A stretch of 64,000 nucleotides of DNA from Pseudarthrobacter defluvii (GTDB lineage: Bacteria; Actinomycetota; Actinomycetes; Actinomycetales; Micrococcaceae). Each line of letters starts with the position of its first letter. The first letter of the stretch is position 1. A program made the translations under genes and the position numbers. Positions 21,298 to 31,000 of the stretch are shown here, one piece after another. A model generated the notes under the pieces. The model made no database searches. It was given only the letters and a program-made list of their open reading frames with translations, and was not told the DNA's origin. The DNA is taken from positions 2,852,001 through 2,916,000 of the forward strand of contig NZ_JAUSYG010000001.1 of NCBI RefSeq assembly GCF_030816725.1, given 5' to 3'.

Positions 21298-22970
21298 GCC
21301 TGTCCTAGGTAAAAGGTACGGTCTCCAAAGTGCACGCTGGAGCCCGGGGTAACAAATGTGGGGACGCCCGGCACCAAGGGGGTGCGCAGTCCGTCCGGAG
21401 TGGTGACCGCGCTTCCGTTGGTTGAGTGCCGGTCCGTAACCCAGATGCCCGCGCCGTCGGTGAGCAGGTGCAGGTGGGTCTTCGAAATGGAGCGGCCGGG
21501 ATCGTCCACGGCCAGCAGTTGGGCATGCTGCTCCCCGACCGCCCCCACGGGGTTGCGGCCCACCAGCACGCTGCGGTCCAGCTGGAAGTCCCGGCCGTCG
21601 TCAAGGCGGATCCGCAGGACCGCTAGTGGGGCCGCGACGCCAGCGCCCGGGCGCACTTGGGTGCGTTCGACGTCGTCGTCCGCATGCGGCGGGGTCACGC
21701 GGTGGCCAGCGGCAGCGCCGGCTGGCGCGAAGGATGCCGGCGAGGTGTAGGGCATGGTCTGGGACGGCATGGTGGCCGACGGCGCATGTGCCTGGGGCGC
21801 CTGGGCCGCGGATGCTTGGGGCGCGGCCGCCTGGGCCGCACCGTGTTGGGGTGCGACCGGCTGGGGTGCGTTTGGCTGGGGTGCGAAAGGTGCGGGCGTG
21901 AAGGCTGCCGGCGGCTGGGGGTCGGGTAGTGGGGACGCCGACGCCTGCAACGCCGATGCCTGGGATCCTCCCGCGTGGGGCGCGTTGGCACCGGCCACCG
22001 GGGACAGCACCTGCTGCACGGGCGGAAGGTCCAGGGGCGCGAAGCTGTAGGGTCCCTGGATACCGCCGGTGGTGATGGGGTCCCGGCCTGCCTTGACGTC
22101 GAACACCAGGGTCTTGGCGGCGGCGTCATTCCAGCCGCGCAGCCCGCCGTTCTTGTCCCACCGGCAGGAGACCACCACCAGCACAGCCCACACCGCACCC
22201 ACCAGGAGCAGCGGCCCAAGGATGAACAAGGCAGCGTCAAACCACTTGAACACCACAACCAGCACCGCCGCGAGCAGGGCCAGCAGGATGCCCGCTCCGG
22301 TGATAAGGCCGCGCAGGAAGACTGCACCAGCGCCGGGCGCATAGCCGTCCTGGTCCGCGCTGCGGATCCCCATCAGGAGGTTCCCGGGCGTCTTGCCGCT
22401 GCGGCCCTCCAGCCCGAGGACGACGAACAGGTAGGCAAGGGTCAAACCAAGGCCGATCCCGCCGAACAGCACCAGGGAGGACGTGTCGTAAATGATGAAG
22501 CCGCCGCTTCTGGTCCGGGTGATGCCGGCAAAACCGATGGCGAAGGCCACCACCAGCACCGCCACCCCGGGCATCCAGTCAATGACTGCAGCACCGAGCC
22601 GCTTGCCCGCCGCAGCCGGAACAAGCTGAAGGTTCACTGCCATTCCCGTTCCTCCCCCTGGAGCGGCTTCCACCATGGTGGAACCGCCGGTCCTGCCCGG
22701 CCCGGTGCCCGCATGTACGGGACCCGTCAACGTGCCCGCCTGCCGACCTGCCGGGGGCCTTTCTACTACCGGGATAGTACCGGGAATCCCTGGCACGTGC
22801 GCGGGACGCGCCTCCCGGGCGGAACCTGGGCCGTGGTCCGCAACCGGGTCCGAAGTGCGGCTGCGCCGCGCCGCCCGGTTGGGCAGCGGGGCACCGCAGG
22901 CAGTGCAGAAGGTGGCTCCCGCGCGGATCTGCTGTTGGCAGCGGGGGCAGCGTTCGGCGTCGGGCTTCAC
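21294..22970 (-). CDS. Zinc-ribbon, RDD-membrane and FHA-domain protein
   Basis: A 558-residue membrane protein with four parts. The N-terminal zinc ribbon has C8, C11, C22 and C25 (CPRCQQQ ... CTACG). An RDD domain (about 118-292) opens with AAAGKRLGAAVIDW and has four or five hydrophobic helices. A low-complexity Ala/Pro/Gln linker spans 320-430. A C-terminal FHA domain (452-555) has VLVGRNPVG, ISKTHLHL and HSTNGSAV. T437 in ERTQVRP lies just before the FHA domain, which is the classic position for a kinase-switch threonine as in GarA. The start is GTG at 22970, overlapping the transglutaminase-like gene by four bases. It is probably a membrane-tethered phospho-reader of the cluster. Confidence 0.88.
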   Translation of the reverse strand: MKPDAERCPRCQQQIRAGATFCTACGAPLPNRAARRSRTSDPVADHGPGSAREARPAHVPGIPGTIPVVERPPAGRQAGTLTGPVHAGTGPGRTGGSTMVEAAPGGGTGMAVNLQLVPAAAGKRLGAAVIDWMPGVAVLVVAFAIGFAGITRTRSGGFIIYDTSSLVLFGGIGLGLTLAYLFVVLGLEGRSGKTPGNLLMGIRSADQDGYAPGAGAVFLRGLITGAGILLALLAAVLVVVFKWFDAALFILGPLLLVGAVWAVLVVVSCRWDKNGGLRGWNDAAAKTLVFDVKAGRDPITTGGIQGPYSFAPLDLPPVQQVLSPVAGANAPHAGGSQASALQASASPLPDPQPPAAFTPAPFAPQPNAPQPVAPQHGAAQAAAPQASAAQAPQAHAPSATMPSQTMPYTSPASFAPAGAAAGHRVTPPHADDDVERTQVRPGAGVAAPLAVLRIRLDDGRDFQLDRSVLVGRNPVGAVGEQHAQLLAVDDPGRSISKTHLHLLTDGAGIWVTDRHSTNGSAVTTPDGLRTPLVPGVPTFVTPGSSVHFGDRTFYLGQA

Positions 22971-25615
22971 TGCTGGCCAGGTCCTTGCTGCTCTGGTGCC
23001 TGCTGGCCTGGTACCTGCTGGCGCTCTGCACCAGACCGGTCCGGCGCCGCGCCCGTGCCCTCCTGCGGTCCGGTAGCCCGGCCCTGCGGCGGGGTGGAAC
23101 TGCCGGAGGTACGACGGCGGCGCGCGGCAAGGATCCCCGGCACCGTCGGCAGTGCCAGACGGCCGCCGGGCAACTTCGGGCCGCTGCGGGAGTCCATGGC
23201 GGTCCGCGCGTCGGCGAGCAGCGAACGGGGCGAAAACCGTGCCTGCTGCCGGCGCCAGAAGCCCATGCCCGAGGTCATTTCCTTGAGGGAACCATCAACG
23301 ATGGTCCAGTACTCGCGGACCTGCTCCTCGCTGGGTTCTCCGGCCCCAAAGATCGAGGCGTCCGCCCGGCGGGCCAGCATGGTGGTGGTCCCCGAGGTCG
23401 CAGGGAAGGCTTCGGCCAGGACGACGGCGCTTTCGCGCCGTGTCGAGCGGGTGTCGACGGCGGCGCCCAGGTCGGTCGCGAGGCTTACCACCTCGTTCCA
23501 TCCTCCGCCCACACGCCGGGCGGGGTGGCCATCGCGGAAACGCGACTTCCGCCGTCGTGCCTTCAACAAAGCGATCAGCAACAGCGGGAGGGCCAGGACC
23601 ACCAGCGGGATCGCTGCAACGCCCAGCGCGCCCAGGAGGGCGCCCCAGAACAGCCACGGGTTGTTCTTCTTCTGGTCCGCGTCCAGGGCGTCCGGCGAAG
23701 AGTCCGGCGGCAGATCCGCCGGCTCCTGCGGCGGGGGTGGCGGCTGCAGCACCTGCGGCTTGGGCTTGGACTTGCTTTCCGGGTCCGGCGGGATGGGGAT
23801 GTTGTCCTTGGGCGGGGTGGGGTCGAAGCTGACCCAGCCCACCCGCTCGAACGCCACCTCCACCCACGCGTGGACGTCCTTGCCGGTGATCTTCACTTCG
23901 CCTGCGCCGTTCTCGGGACTGGTCGGTTCGGGGTAGAACCCCATCACCACGCGGGACGGGATGCCCAGGTGCCGCAGCATCAGGGACATGGCCACCGCGT
24001 ATTGTTCGTCGTCACCGAGCATCTGCTTGGCGGTGAGGAGGCTGCGGATGCGGGCGGCGCCGTGGCCGGAGACGCTGGGCAACTGTCCTTCGCTCACCAG
24101 GCCGTTGCTGAAGGCGCCGGTTTTCTGGAAATGCGCCTCGATCTGGCGCACCCGGTCGATGGCTGTGGGGGCGTCGGCGGACAGGTCGTTGGCTTGGGAG
24201 CCCACCACCGGCGGAACCTCCAGGGGATCGGGCAGGGAGACCTTGGCGAAGTCGTATTGGGTCAGCTGCCCGTGTTCGAGCTTGACGGGATCCGAGACCT
24301 GCACCGTGTAGGAGTCCCCCTTGGACAACCCCCTGGTGGTGACGGCGGTGTCCGTTCCCGGGTTGAAGTAGAGACCGCCGGCCGCGGCGGAGCCGGACTG
24401 GTCGAAGCTGATGCCGGTGGTCTTGCGGCCGCCGGGGACGAAGTAGCCCTGGTAGTCCTCGATGTTGATGTCGATCGAGTAGTCATTGGTGGGTACTACC
24501 CCGGAGGAGTCGGCAAGGGTGTTGATGGACTTGGCGTCACCCACCTTGCTGAAGTTGCCCGAGCCGTTGGGGTCCATGTTGTAGTTGGTGCCGTTGAAGG
24601 CATCCAGGGCCCCCAGGCGGACCCGGCCGTCCCGCGGCAGGCCCTTGACCACGAACAGCGTGTCGTCCTTCTTGTCCTTGACGTAGGTCCGGAAACTGGC
24701 CAGGGGCGTGATGTAGTCCTTTGGATCAAACGGCGGTACCACCACGTTGCGAAGGACTTTCCGGTCCTCCCCGGCACTGACCAGTGGCGCGGCCACGGCA
24801 GTGATCCCCACGCTCACGGCGATGACTCCTGCGGCCATCCCCAGCCGGCGGATTCGGGCGCGGCGTGCGGTGGCGCTGTCATTCTGCGGGTTGTTGACCG
24901 CCACCCGCCTGGTGCTGTTCCGCCGCAGGGCATCGCGGCGGAAGGTGGCCCATGCGATGCCCAGCACGGTCAGGCCGATGCCGCGTTCCAGGGTCAGGAA
25001 GGCGGCATTGGTGCTGAAGGCGATGCCGGTGACGAACAGGACCAGCACCGGAAGAAGGGGCAGGTAGGGGCTTCGGACCCGCCAGGTCAGGATGGCGGCC
25101 ACGAGGGCCGTGATGAGCGAGCTCAGGAACGGGACGATCAGCACGCCGCCTGCAGTTCCCACCGGCACGCCCACGGTGAGCATGTCCTTCCAGGCGAAGA
25201 CGACGCCCAGCAGCAGGGTCCGCAGCGAGTCCAGGGTGGGGACGAAGCCCGCGATGGCTGCGTCCGGTACTGCCAGCAAGGTGCCGAACACCAAGTACGC
25301 GGCAAGGGCCAGGGCGGTGGTGATCAGCAGGCCCAGGCGCAGATGGGCGTTCGCCGCCCCAATGGCCAGGCCCAGGATGATGCCGCCGAACCCGGACAGC
25401 AGGTAGTACGGGTCGCCGCCAAAGCTCAGGCCGAAGCCGAGCAGGCCCAGGCCCAGCAGGACCACCAGGGCGCCGGCGTCGAGCAGGAAATGCCACAGCG
25501 GCTGCCCGCTCGCCAAGGCGGATTCCGCGGTGGCGGCCTGCCGGCGGGTACGGGTCGGCGGGATGCGGGTTTGCGGGGAGCGGGTTTTCGGGGAGCGGCC
25601 CGGTGCGGTGCTCAT
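22967..25615 (-). CDS. Transglutaminase-like membrane protein lacking the catalytic cysteine
   Basis: An 882-residue TgpA-like protein. About six or seven membrane helices occupy residues 40-280 (DUF3488-like), followed by an outer region holding the transglutaminase fold, another helix near 655-685 and a cytoplasmic DUF4129-like tail ending in Gln/Pro repeats. The papain-like core is recognisable (SLLTAKQMLG, LMLRHLGIPSRVVMGF, DVHAWVEVAF, VSFDPTPP), giving H582 and D598. The position that is cysteine in active enzymes (G-x-C-E-Q-Y-A) is aspartate D536 (GDDEQYA). It is therefore likely a non-enzymatic binding domain. The ATG overlaps the DUF58 gene (ATGA). It corresponds to TGM of the bifidobacterial PFNA cluster. 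Confidence 0.88.
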   Translation of the reverse strand: MSTAPGRSPKTRSPQTRIPPTRTRRQAATAESALASGQPLWHFLLDAGALVVLLGLGLLGFGLSFGGDPYYLLSGFGGIILGLAIGAANAHLRLGLLITTALALAAYLVFGTLLAVPDAAIAGFVPTLDSLRTLLLGVVFAWKDMLTVGVPVGTAGGVLIVPFLSSLITALVAAILTWRVRSPYLPLLPVLVLFVTGIAFSTNAAFLTLERGIGLTVLGIAWATFRRDALRRNSTRRVAVNNPQNDSATARRARIRRLGMAAGVIAVSVGITAVAAPLVSAGEDRKVLRNVVVPPFDPKDYITPLASFRTYVKDKKDDTLFVVKGLPRDGRVRLGALDAFNGTNYNMDPNGSGNFSKVGDAKSINTLADSSGVVPTNDYSIDINIEDYQGYFVPGGRKTTGISFDQSGSAAAGGLYFNPGTDTAVTTRGLSKGDSYTVQVSDPVKLEHGQLTQYDFAKVSLPDPLEVPPVVGSQANDLSADAPTAIDRVRQIEAHFQKTGAFSNGLVSEGQLPSVSGHGAARIRSLLTAKQMLGDDEQYAVAMSLMLRHLGIPSRVVMGFYPEPTSPENGAGEVKITGKDVHAWVEVAFERVGWVSFDPTPPKDNIPIPPDPESKSKPKPQVLQPPPPPQEPADLPPDSSPDALDADQKKNNPWLFWGALLGALGVAAIPLVVLALPLLLIALLKARRRKSRFRDGHPARRVGGGWNEVVSLATDLGAAVDTRSTRRESAVVLAEAFPATSGTTTMLARRADASIFGAGEPSEEQVREYWTIVDGSLKEMTSGMGFWRRQQARFSPRSLLADARTAMDSRSGPKLPGGRLALPTVPGILAARRRRTSGSSTPPQGRATGPQEGTGAAPDRSGAERQQVPGQQAPEQQGPGQQ

Positions 25616-26955
25616 GCGGCCGCCTTTCTCAGCACGATGGCAAGGTCGGCCAGGTCGCCGAGCGTCAGGACAGTAAGGTCTGCGATGTTGGCCCGGGTGG
25701 GGGCGGCCCCCGCTTCCACCCGCACCGCGAGGCTTCGCACGCCCGGCGGCACCGAGGCGGCGGCGGAACGGAGCTGGGTTGCCGTCACATTGCTGCCCAC
25801 CACGAAGAAGACCACGGAGGCATTGGGGACGGTGTCGGCCAGGGTGCGGGCGAGGTCGACGGCGGTGCGGCGCATCGGGGTGCCGACGATCCGGGTCATG
25901 TCGTCCAGCATGTTGCGGCCGGTTTCGCAGCGCAGCGGCCCCTTCTGGGTCAGGACATCCAGTTCCCGTTGTTCACGGATAGCCTGCCGGCCGATGGAGG
26001 CAGCCACTGAAATGGCCATCTCGAACTCGTTTTCCGTGGCGTATTCGTCGGTGTTGATGGACAGCGAAATGGCCAGGTGGGCGCGTCGCGTTTCCTCGAA
26101 CTGGCGCACCATCAGTTTGTTGGTCCGGGCAGTGGTTTTCCAGTGGATGTGCCGGCGGTCATCGCCCGGCACGTAATCGCGCAGGGCGTGGAAGGAGACG
26201 TCTGCACTCGAGAGGTCCGTGGTGGGCATGCCTTCAAGGTCGCGGATGAACCCCGCGGCAGATCCTGCAAGGGCAACCGTGCGCGGGTGGACGAAGAGGT
26301 CCTCCGGCTCGGTCCACAGGACCTGGCGTCGCAGCAGGTGCAGGGGGTCTGCCCGGACGGAACGGACGGGGCCCACCACGATGACGGCGCGCCGGGCGGT
26401 AGGAATGGTGAACAGGTCTTCGTGGACCTGCCCGGGCTTCATCCGCGGCAGGTGGAAGACGGCGGTGGTGCTGCCCACCGGCAGCTCCAGCGCGGCCGGC
26501 AGCAGTGGACGGGCCGAGGTGTTGGAGACGGCAATGCTGCCCACGGCGCTGTCCCCCACCGCCACCCGCGTGCGGGCCAGATCCAATACCACTCCGTAAG
26601 AGGATCGGCCCAGGATGAAGGCCACCGCGATCACGAACATCGCGAACGCGGCGATGGACGCTGCCGTGGCTTCCTGCCAGCCGAAAGCCTGGCCCGTGGT
26701 CCAGAGCAGGATGGCGGCGGCCAGGACGGACCAGCCCAGGATGCTGACCACGGAAAGGACCGGCCACACATACTTCAGCCAGCTGTCGCGGACGCCCCGC
26801 CAGGCGGGTGTCAGGGCCTGGAGGACTGTGCTGCTGGCTTCGGACCATACCGCTGCCGGGTGCAGGCGGGTGGGGCGGCCGTTCCGGTGGAAGAGCTGCT
26901 GGAAACGCTCCGCGTACCGGGTCAACGGGGTGCCGCTGGACGTGCCGTCGGACAT
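25612..26955 (-). CDS. DUF58 membrane protein
   Basis: A 447-residue protein with two membrane helices (about 64-86 and 98-116) and the DUF58 core LRDYVPGDDRRHIHWKTTA at 258-276. A von Willebrand A-like C-terminal region follows (ISLSINTDEY, SVVFFVVGSNV). DUF58 proteins typically accompany MoxR ATPases and TgpA-like transglutaminases, as here, and are thought to act with the ATPase in assembling or activating envelope complexes. It has an ATG start at 26955. The four-base overlap with the transglutaminase-like gene and the 70-base gap after the MoxR gene support one operon. Confidence 0.9.
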   Translation of the reverse strand: MSDGTSSGTPLTRYAERFQQLFHRNGRPTRLHPAAVWSEASSTVLQALTPAWRGVRDSWLKYVWPVLSVVSILGWSVLAAAILLWTTGQAFGWQEATAASIAAFAMFVIAVAFILGRSSYGVVLDLARTRVAVGDSAVGSIAVSNTSARPLLPAALELPVGSTTAVFHLPRMKPGQVHEDLFTIPTARRAVIVVGPVRSVRADPLHLLRRQVLWTEPEDLFVHPRTVALAGSAAGFIRDLEGMPTTDLSSADVSFHALRDYVPGDDRRHIHWKTTARTNKLMVRQFEETRRAHLAISLSINTDEYATENEFEMAISVAASIGRQAIREQRELDVLTQKGPLRCETGRNMLDDMTRIVGTPMRRTAVDLARTLADTVPNASVVFFVVGSNVTATQLRSAAASVPPGVRSLAVRVEAGAAPTRANIADLTVLTLGDLADLAIVLRKAAA

Positions 26956-27025
26956 AGGGATGTGCCTTCGTTGTTGCGCTGGAATGGAGTGGTGGTGGCT
27001 GCAGCGTCAGGCTGCTGCCACGCGG

Positions 27026-27997
27026 TCAGGCGTTGGTGCGCTGCTGCGGGGCCGCGACATCGGCCAGGATCCTGGTGAGCACGGCCTCGGCGGTGGCGCC
27101 GGAGAACTCGGCTTCGGGATCCATGACGAACCGGTGGGTCCACACCACAGGGGCAAGTTCCTTGATGTCGTCCGGCAGGACGAAGTTCCGGCTCTGGGAG
27201 GCAGCCCAGACCTTGGCAGCCCGCACCATGGCCAGGGCGCCGCGGACAGAAACGCCGAGCCTGGTTTCCGGGGCATTGCGGGTCTCTTCGCACAGGCGGG
27301 AGATGTACTCCAGGACCGCGGTGTCGACGTGCGCCGTCGCGGCGAGGTCCGCCATGTCGGCCACGGCCTGCGTGGTGATGACGGCGGAGAGTTCCTTGGA
27401 CCGGTCCTTCAGGTTGCTGCCGCCCAGGAGCCGGACGGTGGATGCGTGGTCCGGGTAGCCGATGGAGGTTTTGATCAGGAAGCGGTCCAGCTGCGCCTCG
27501 GGAAGGCGGTAGGTTCCGGCCTGCTCGATGGGGTTCTGGGTGGCCATCACCATGAACGGCCGGCCGGCGGAATACGTGACGCCGTCCACGGTCACCCGGG
27601 ATTCCTCCATGACCTCCAGCAGCGCCGACTGGGTCTTCGGCGAGGCGCGGTTGATTTCATCGGCCAGGACGATGTTGTTGAAGATCGGGCCCTTGTGGAA
27701 CTCGAACTTCTGCGTCTTCTGGTCGTAGATGGTCACACCGGTCACGTCCGACGGCAGCAGGTCCGGGGTGAACTGGATGCGGTTGTTGGAGCCCTGCACG
27801 GTGGCGGCCAGGGCACGGGCCAGGGAGGTTTTGCCGGTGCCGGGGGCGTCCTCGAACAGGACATGCCCTTCGGCCAGCATCGCGGTGAAGGTCAGCCGGA
27901 TGACGTGTTCCTTGCCCAGCACCGCCTGCCCCACGTTGGCAACCAGCTTTTCGAATGTGTCGGCAAACCACTCGGCCTGCTCGATGGTCATGGTCAT
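27026..27997 (-). CDS. MoxR-family AAA+ ATPase
   Basis: A 323-residue AAA+ chaperone-like ATPase. Walker A is DAPGTGKTSLAR with K56. Walker B is IVLADEINRASPKTQSALLE with D113 and E114. Sensor 1 is MATQNPIEQAGTYRLPEAQLDRF, the MoxR hallmark. The C-terminal lid ends with VVWTHRFVMD. MoxR proteins remodel or insert metal into partner complexes, often through the DUF58/VWA protein encoded next door. The ATG at 27997 has GAAGGAAAC upstream; a second ATG two codons later is equally possible. It lies between the giant surface protein gene and the DUF58 gene and matches the AAA-ATP member of the PFNA set. Confidence 0.94.
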   Translation of the reverse strand: MTMTIEQAEWFADTFEKLVANVGQAVLGKEHVIRLTFTAMLAEGHVLFEDAPGTGKTSLARALAATVQGSNNRIQFTPDLLPSDVTGVTIYDQKTQKFEFHKGPIFNNIVLADEINRASPKTQSALLEVMEESRVTVDGVTYSAGRPFMVMATQNPIEQAGTYRLPEAQLDRFLIKTSIGYPDHASTVRLLGGSNLKDRSKELSAVITTQAVADMADLAATAHVDTAVLEYISRLCEETRNAPETRLGVSVRGALAMVRAAKVWAASQSRNFVLPDDIKELAPVVWTHRFVMDPEAEFSGATAEAVLTRILADVAAPQQRTNA

Positions 27998-28077
27998 GAA
28001 AGTTGTTTCCTTCTACTGGGTCAAATTCGTTGCACCGCCCGGAGGCTCCGGGCCGTGCCGTGGGATGCGGTGTGGTG

Positions 28078-31000
28078 CTAGCGGTTCGGCATGTCCTTGG
28101 GCGGGTTGCAGCCGATATTTGAGGTGTCACAGCGGAGCCAGTTGCCGGATGCCATGCCGGAGGTCAGGTGGTACCAGATGCCGGTGGGGTTGTTGGAGGT
28201 CTTGTACCAGACCTGGTAGCGGTCGGTCGTGGCGGGCGCCCCGGCGTCCAGCCACTTGCCCGCGCCATTGCACTGGGACGGGTTGCCGTCGACGAAACTG
28301 TCGGTTCCCTTCCGGGGCTCGGTGCAGCTTCGCGTGGGGCTGGCGGTGATGTTCCAGGACGTCGGTACCGGCGGCGGCGGTTCGGCCCCGCTGCGGGACG
28401 TGTCACTGCCGATCCGCCCGGGTTGTCCGGCACTCACGGCGCGGACCTCGAGCTTGTGCGTCTCGCTGTAACCGACTTTCTTGGAGAAGCTCCGCTGCGT
28501 GGTGTCCTGCCATGGACCGTTGTCCAGGCTGTACCGGTACCCGGTCACCGCACGGCCGTTGCCGCTTGGCTGGTTCCACGTCCAGGAAACTGTCTGGTCA
28601 CCGACGCCGCTGCTCTTGCTGCCGTTGACCGTGGGAGCAAACGCGAGTCCGTAGGGATTGACGGCGTTGGACGGGGCGCTGGCGTCACCCGCGGAGGTGC
28701 TGCTGGAGGAGACCGCCCACACCACCACAGATGTCTGGGTGCCGTTGGCTGCCGCAACCACGCCACCGCCTGCAGGGATACTGCCGGACCCACCTCCGGA
28801 CGTCAGGCTGTAACGGTAGGTGATCTCCGTCGGCGATGAGCCGTTGCGCTGGGCGTCCGTCAACTGCGTAAACCGGACATCGATCTTGCCGCCGTTGGCG
28901 TCGGTATCCACCAGGGTGGCCGTGGGCGCTCCCACTGTTCCGGGCTTGCCCACCGCACGCGTGGCTGCTGACGGCGCGCTGGTGGCGCTGGTTCCGGCCT
29001 TGTTCGTAGCCGACACCGTGAACGTGTAGCTGGACTCGGAGTTGTCCACTGTCACGTTCTGCGAAGTGCCTGCCACCTGCTGGCTTGCGATGGCGGCACC
29101 GCCGCGGAGGGTGGTCAGCGTGTAGGCGGATACGGCATCACCGTTGTTGTTGGGTGCCGTCCACACGACGCGGAGCTGGCTTTGGGAACCAACCGGAGTT
29201 GCCTGTGCCACGCTCGGTGCAGCCGGAGTGGCGGGCACACCGGCCGGGACTTCAGCCGCCGAATACGGACTCCACTCGGACGGGTCCTTGGCATCGTTCC
29301 GGGCCAAAACGCGGACCTTGTAAGAGACGCCGTTCTGCAGCCCCTTCCACACGTAGCTGACGGACGTCAGTCCCTGGATCTGGGCATTCTGGCCGGCAGG
29401 AGCAGGCGAAATTTCCAGGTCATAGGACTTCACGGGCGAGCCCTTGCTGGCCGGAGCGGCCCAGTTGACCGCAAGCTGCCTGTCGCCGAACTTCAGCGAC
29501 GGCGCCAGCGGGGTATCCGGCTTCACGTCGGGGCGGACATCGGCGGAGGCCGGGGACCGCTCGGAATCACCGAACTCGTTGGTGGCCGTCACCTGGAAGT
29601 GGTAGGTGGTGTTGTTCGTGAGGCCGTTCAGGGTGCAGGTGTTGGCCGCGCAGTCCTGCTTGAAGCCACCTTCCCCGTACACCGTGTACTTGGTGATCGC
29701 TGAGCCCCTATCGGCCGGCGCGGACCAATTGAGCAACGCGGTCTGGTCGCCCACGCTCTGTGCCTGTGGCGTGGTCGGCGCCGCCGGCTTGTCCTTGACG
29801 GTGAGCCGGAGGCGTGCCGTGGCATGCCGTGAGCTGTCCCGCGTCTTGTCCTCCACCGTGTAAGCCACCACCAGGGTTCCAGTGAAGCCCGGAGCAGGGG
29901 TAACGGTGACCGAGTCCCCGCTGACATCCACGTTGCCACTCCCCGTTTCCGTGTTTGCCGCGATGATCTTCAGCGGTGTTTCCGGGAACGGGTTGGCGTC
30001 ATTGGCAAGGACGTTGATGGTCACCGGCTTGCCGGCGGCGGCGTTGTCCTGCACGTCGTCGTTGGCCACCGGTTTGGGCCGGTTGGAGGCGGTCACGGCA
30101 AGCTGGTACGTGGCCGTGGCTTCAAGCCCGCGCGGATCCGTCGCCTTCACCTGCACGGCCGCCCGGGTTCCGGTAGCCGTGGACTCTGCCGCCGAAACCT
30201 TCAGCGCCGCGCCTTCGACGCGGACGTTGAAGCCGCCGGGTGAATCCCCCACCAGCTCGTACTTCATCTTCTCGACGTCGTCCTGGTCGGGGTCGGATGT
30301 CAGCTTGCCCAGATCGGTGCTGGCCGAGTCACCCTTGGGAACGTCCACGTTGGCGCCAAGCAGCTCCGGCGGGTTGTTCTTGTTCGGGTTCGGCAGGACC
30401 TTGGTGCGGATGCTCAAGGTTGATTTCAGGCCGGCAGGATCGTCCGGGCCGGTACCGTCGGTGACCTCGAACGTGAGTGACCCGGGGCCGACGTAGTCAG
30501 CTCCTGCGGCGTACTTCAACCCGGCACCGTCCCGGATGATGGGATCGCCGCCGTCGGCTCCGATGAGCTTGATCCGGTCCGCCTGGGTCAGCCGGGGCGA
30601 CCGGCCTTCACGTACCTTCACCCATTCCTTGAGGTCGACGTCGACGGACTGCCCGGCAACAACCTCAATGACCTCGTCCTTGGCCAGGGTGGGAACCTGC
30701 TGGCCCAGGCCCGGTACCCAGATGATGGCCGTGGACTGCTGGCCGTCAACGTCTTCCACGGTATACGGGATGAGCTGCGGCTGTTCGGTGAGGTCCACCA
30801 GCACGTTGCCGTTGCCGCCCGGACGGGCGGTGGCGGCCTCAGTGCTGATCTTGAGGTTCTCGCCCACGCCGTCCGGGTCCTCATCGTTCTTGAGGACGGG
30901 CACGTCGACGGCGGTCTTGCCCATGGCCTGTGCCGAGGTCACCCGGTCGTCGCGGGCAATGGGGGCCTTCAGCGGCACGTTATTGTCAACCACCAGGCGG

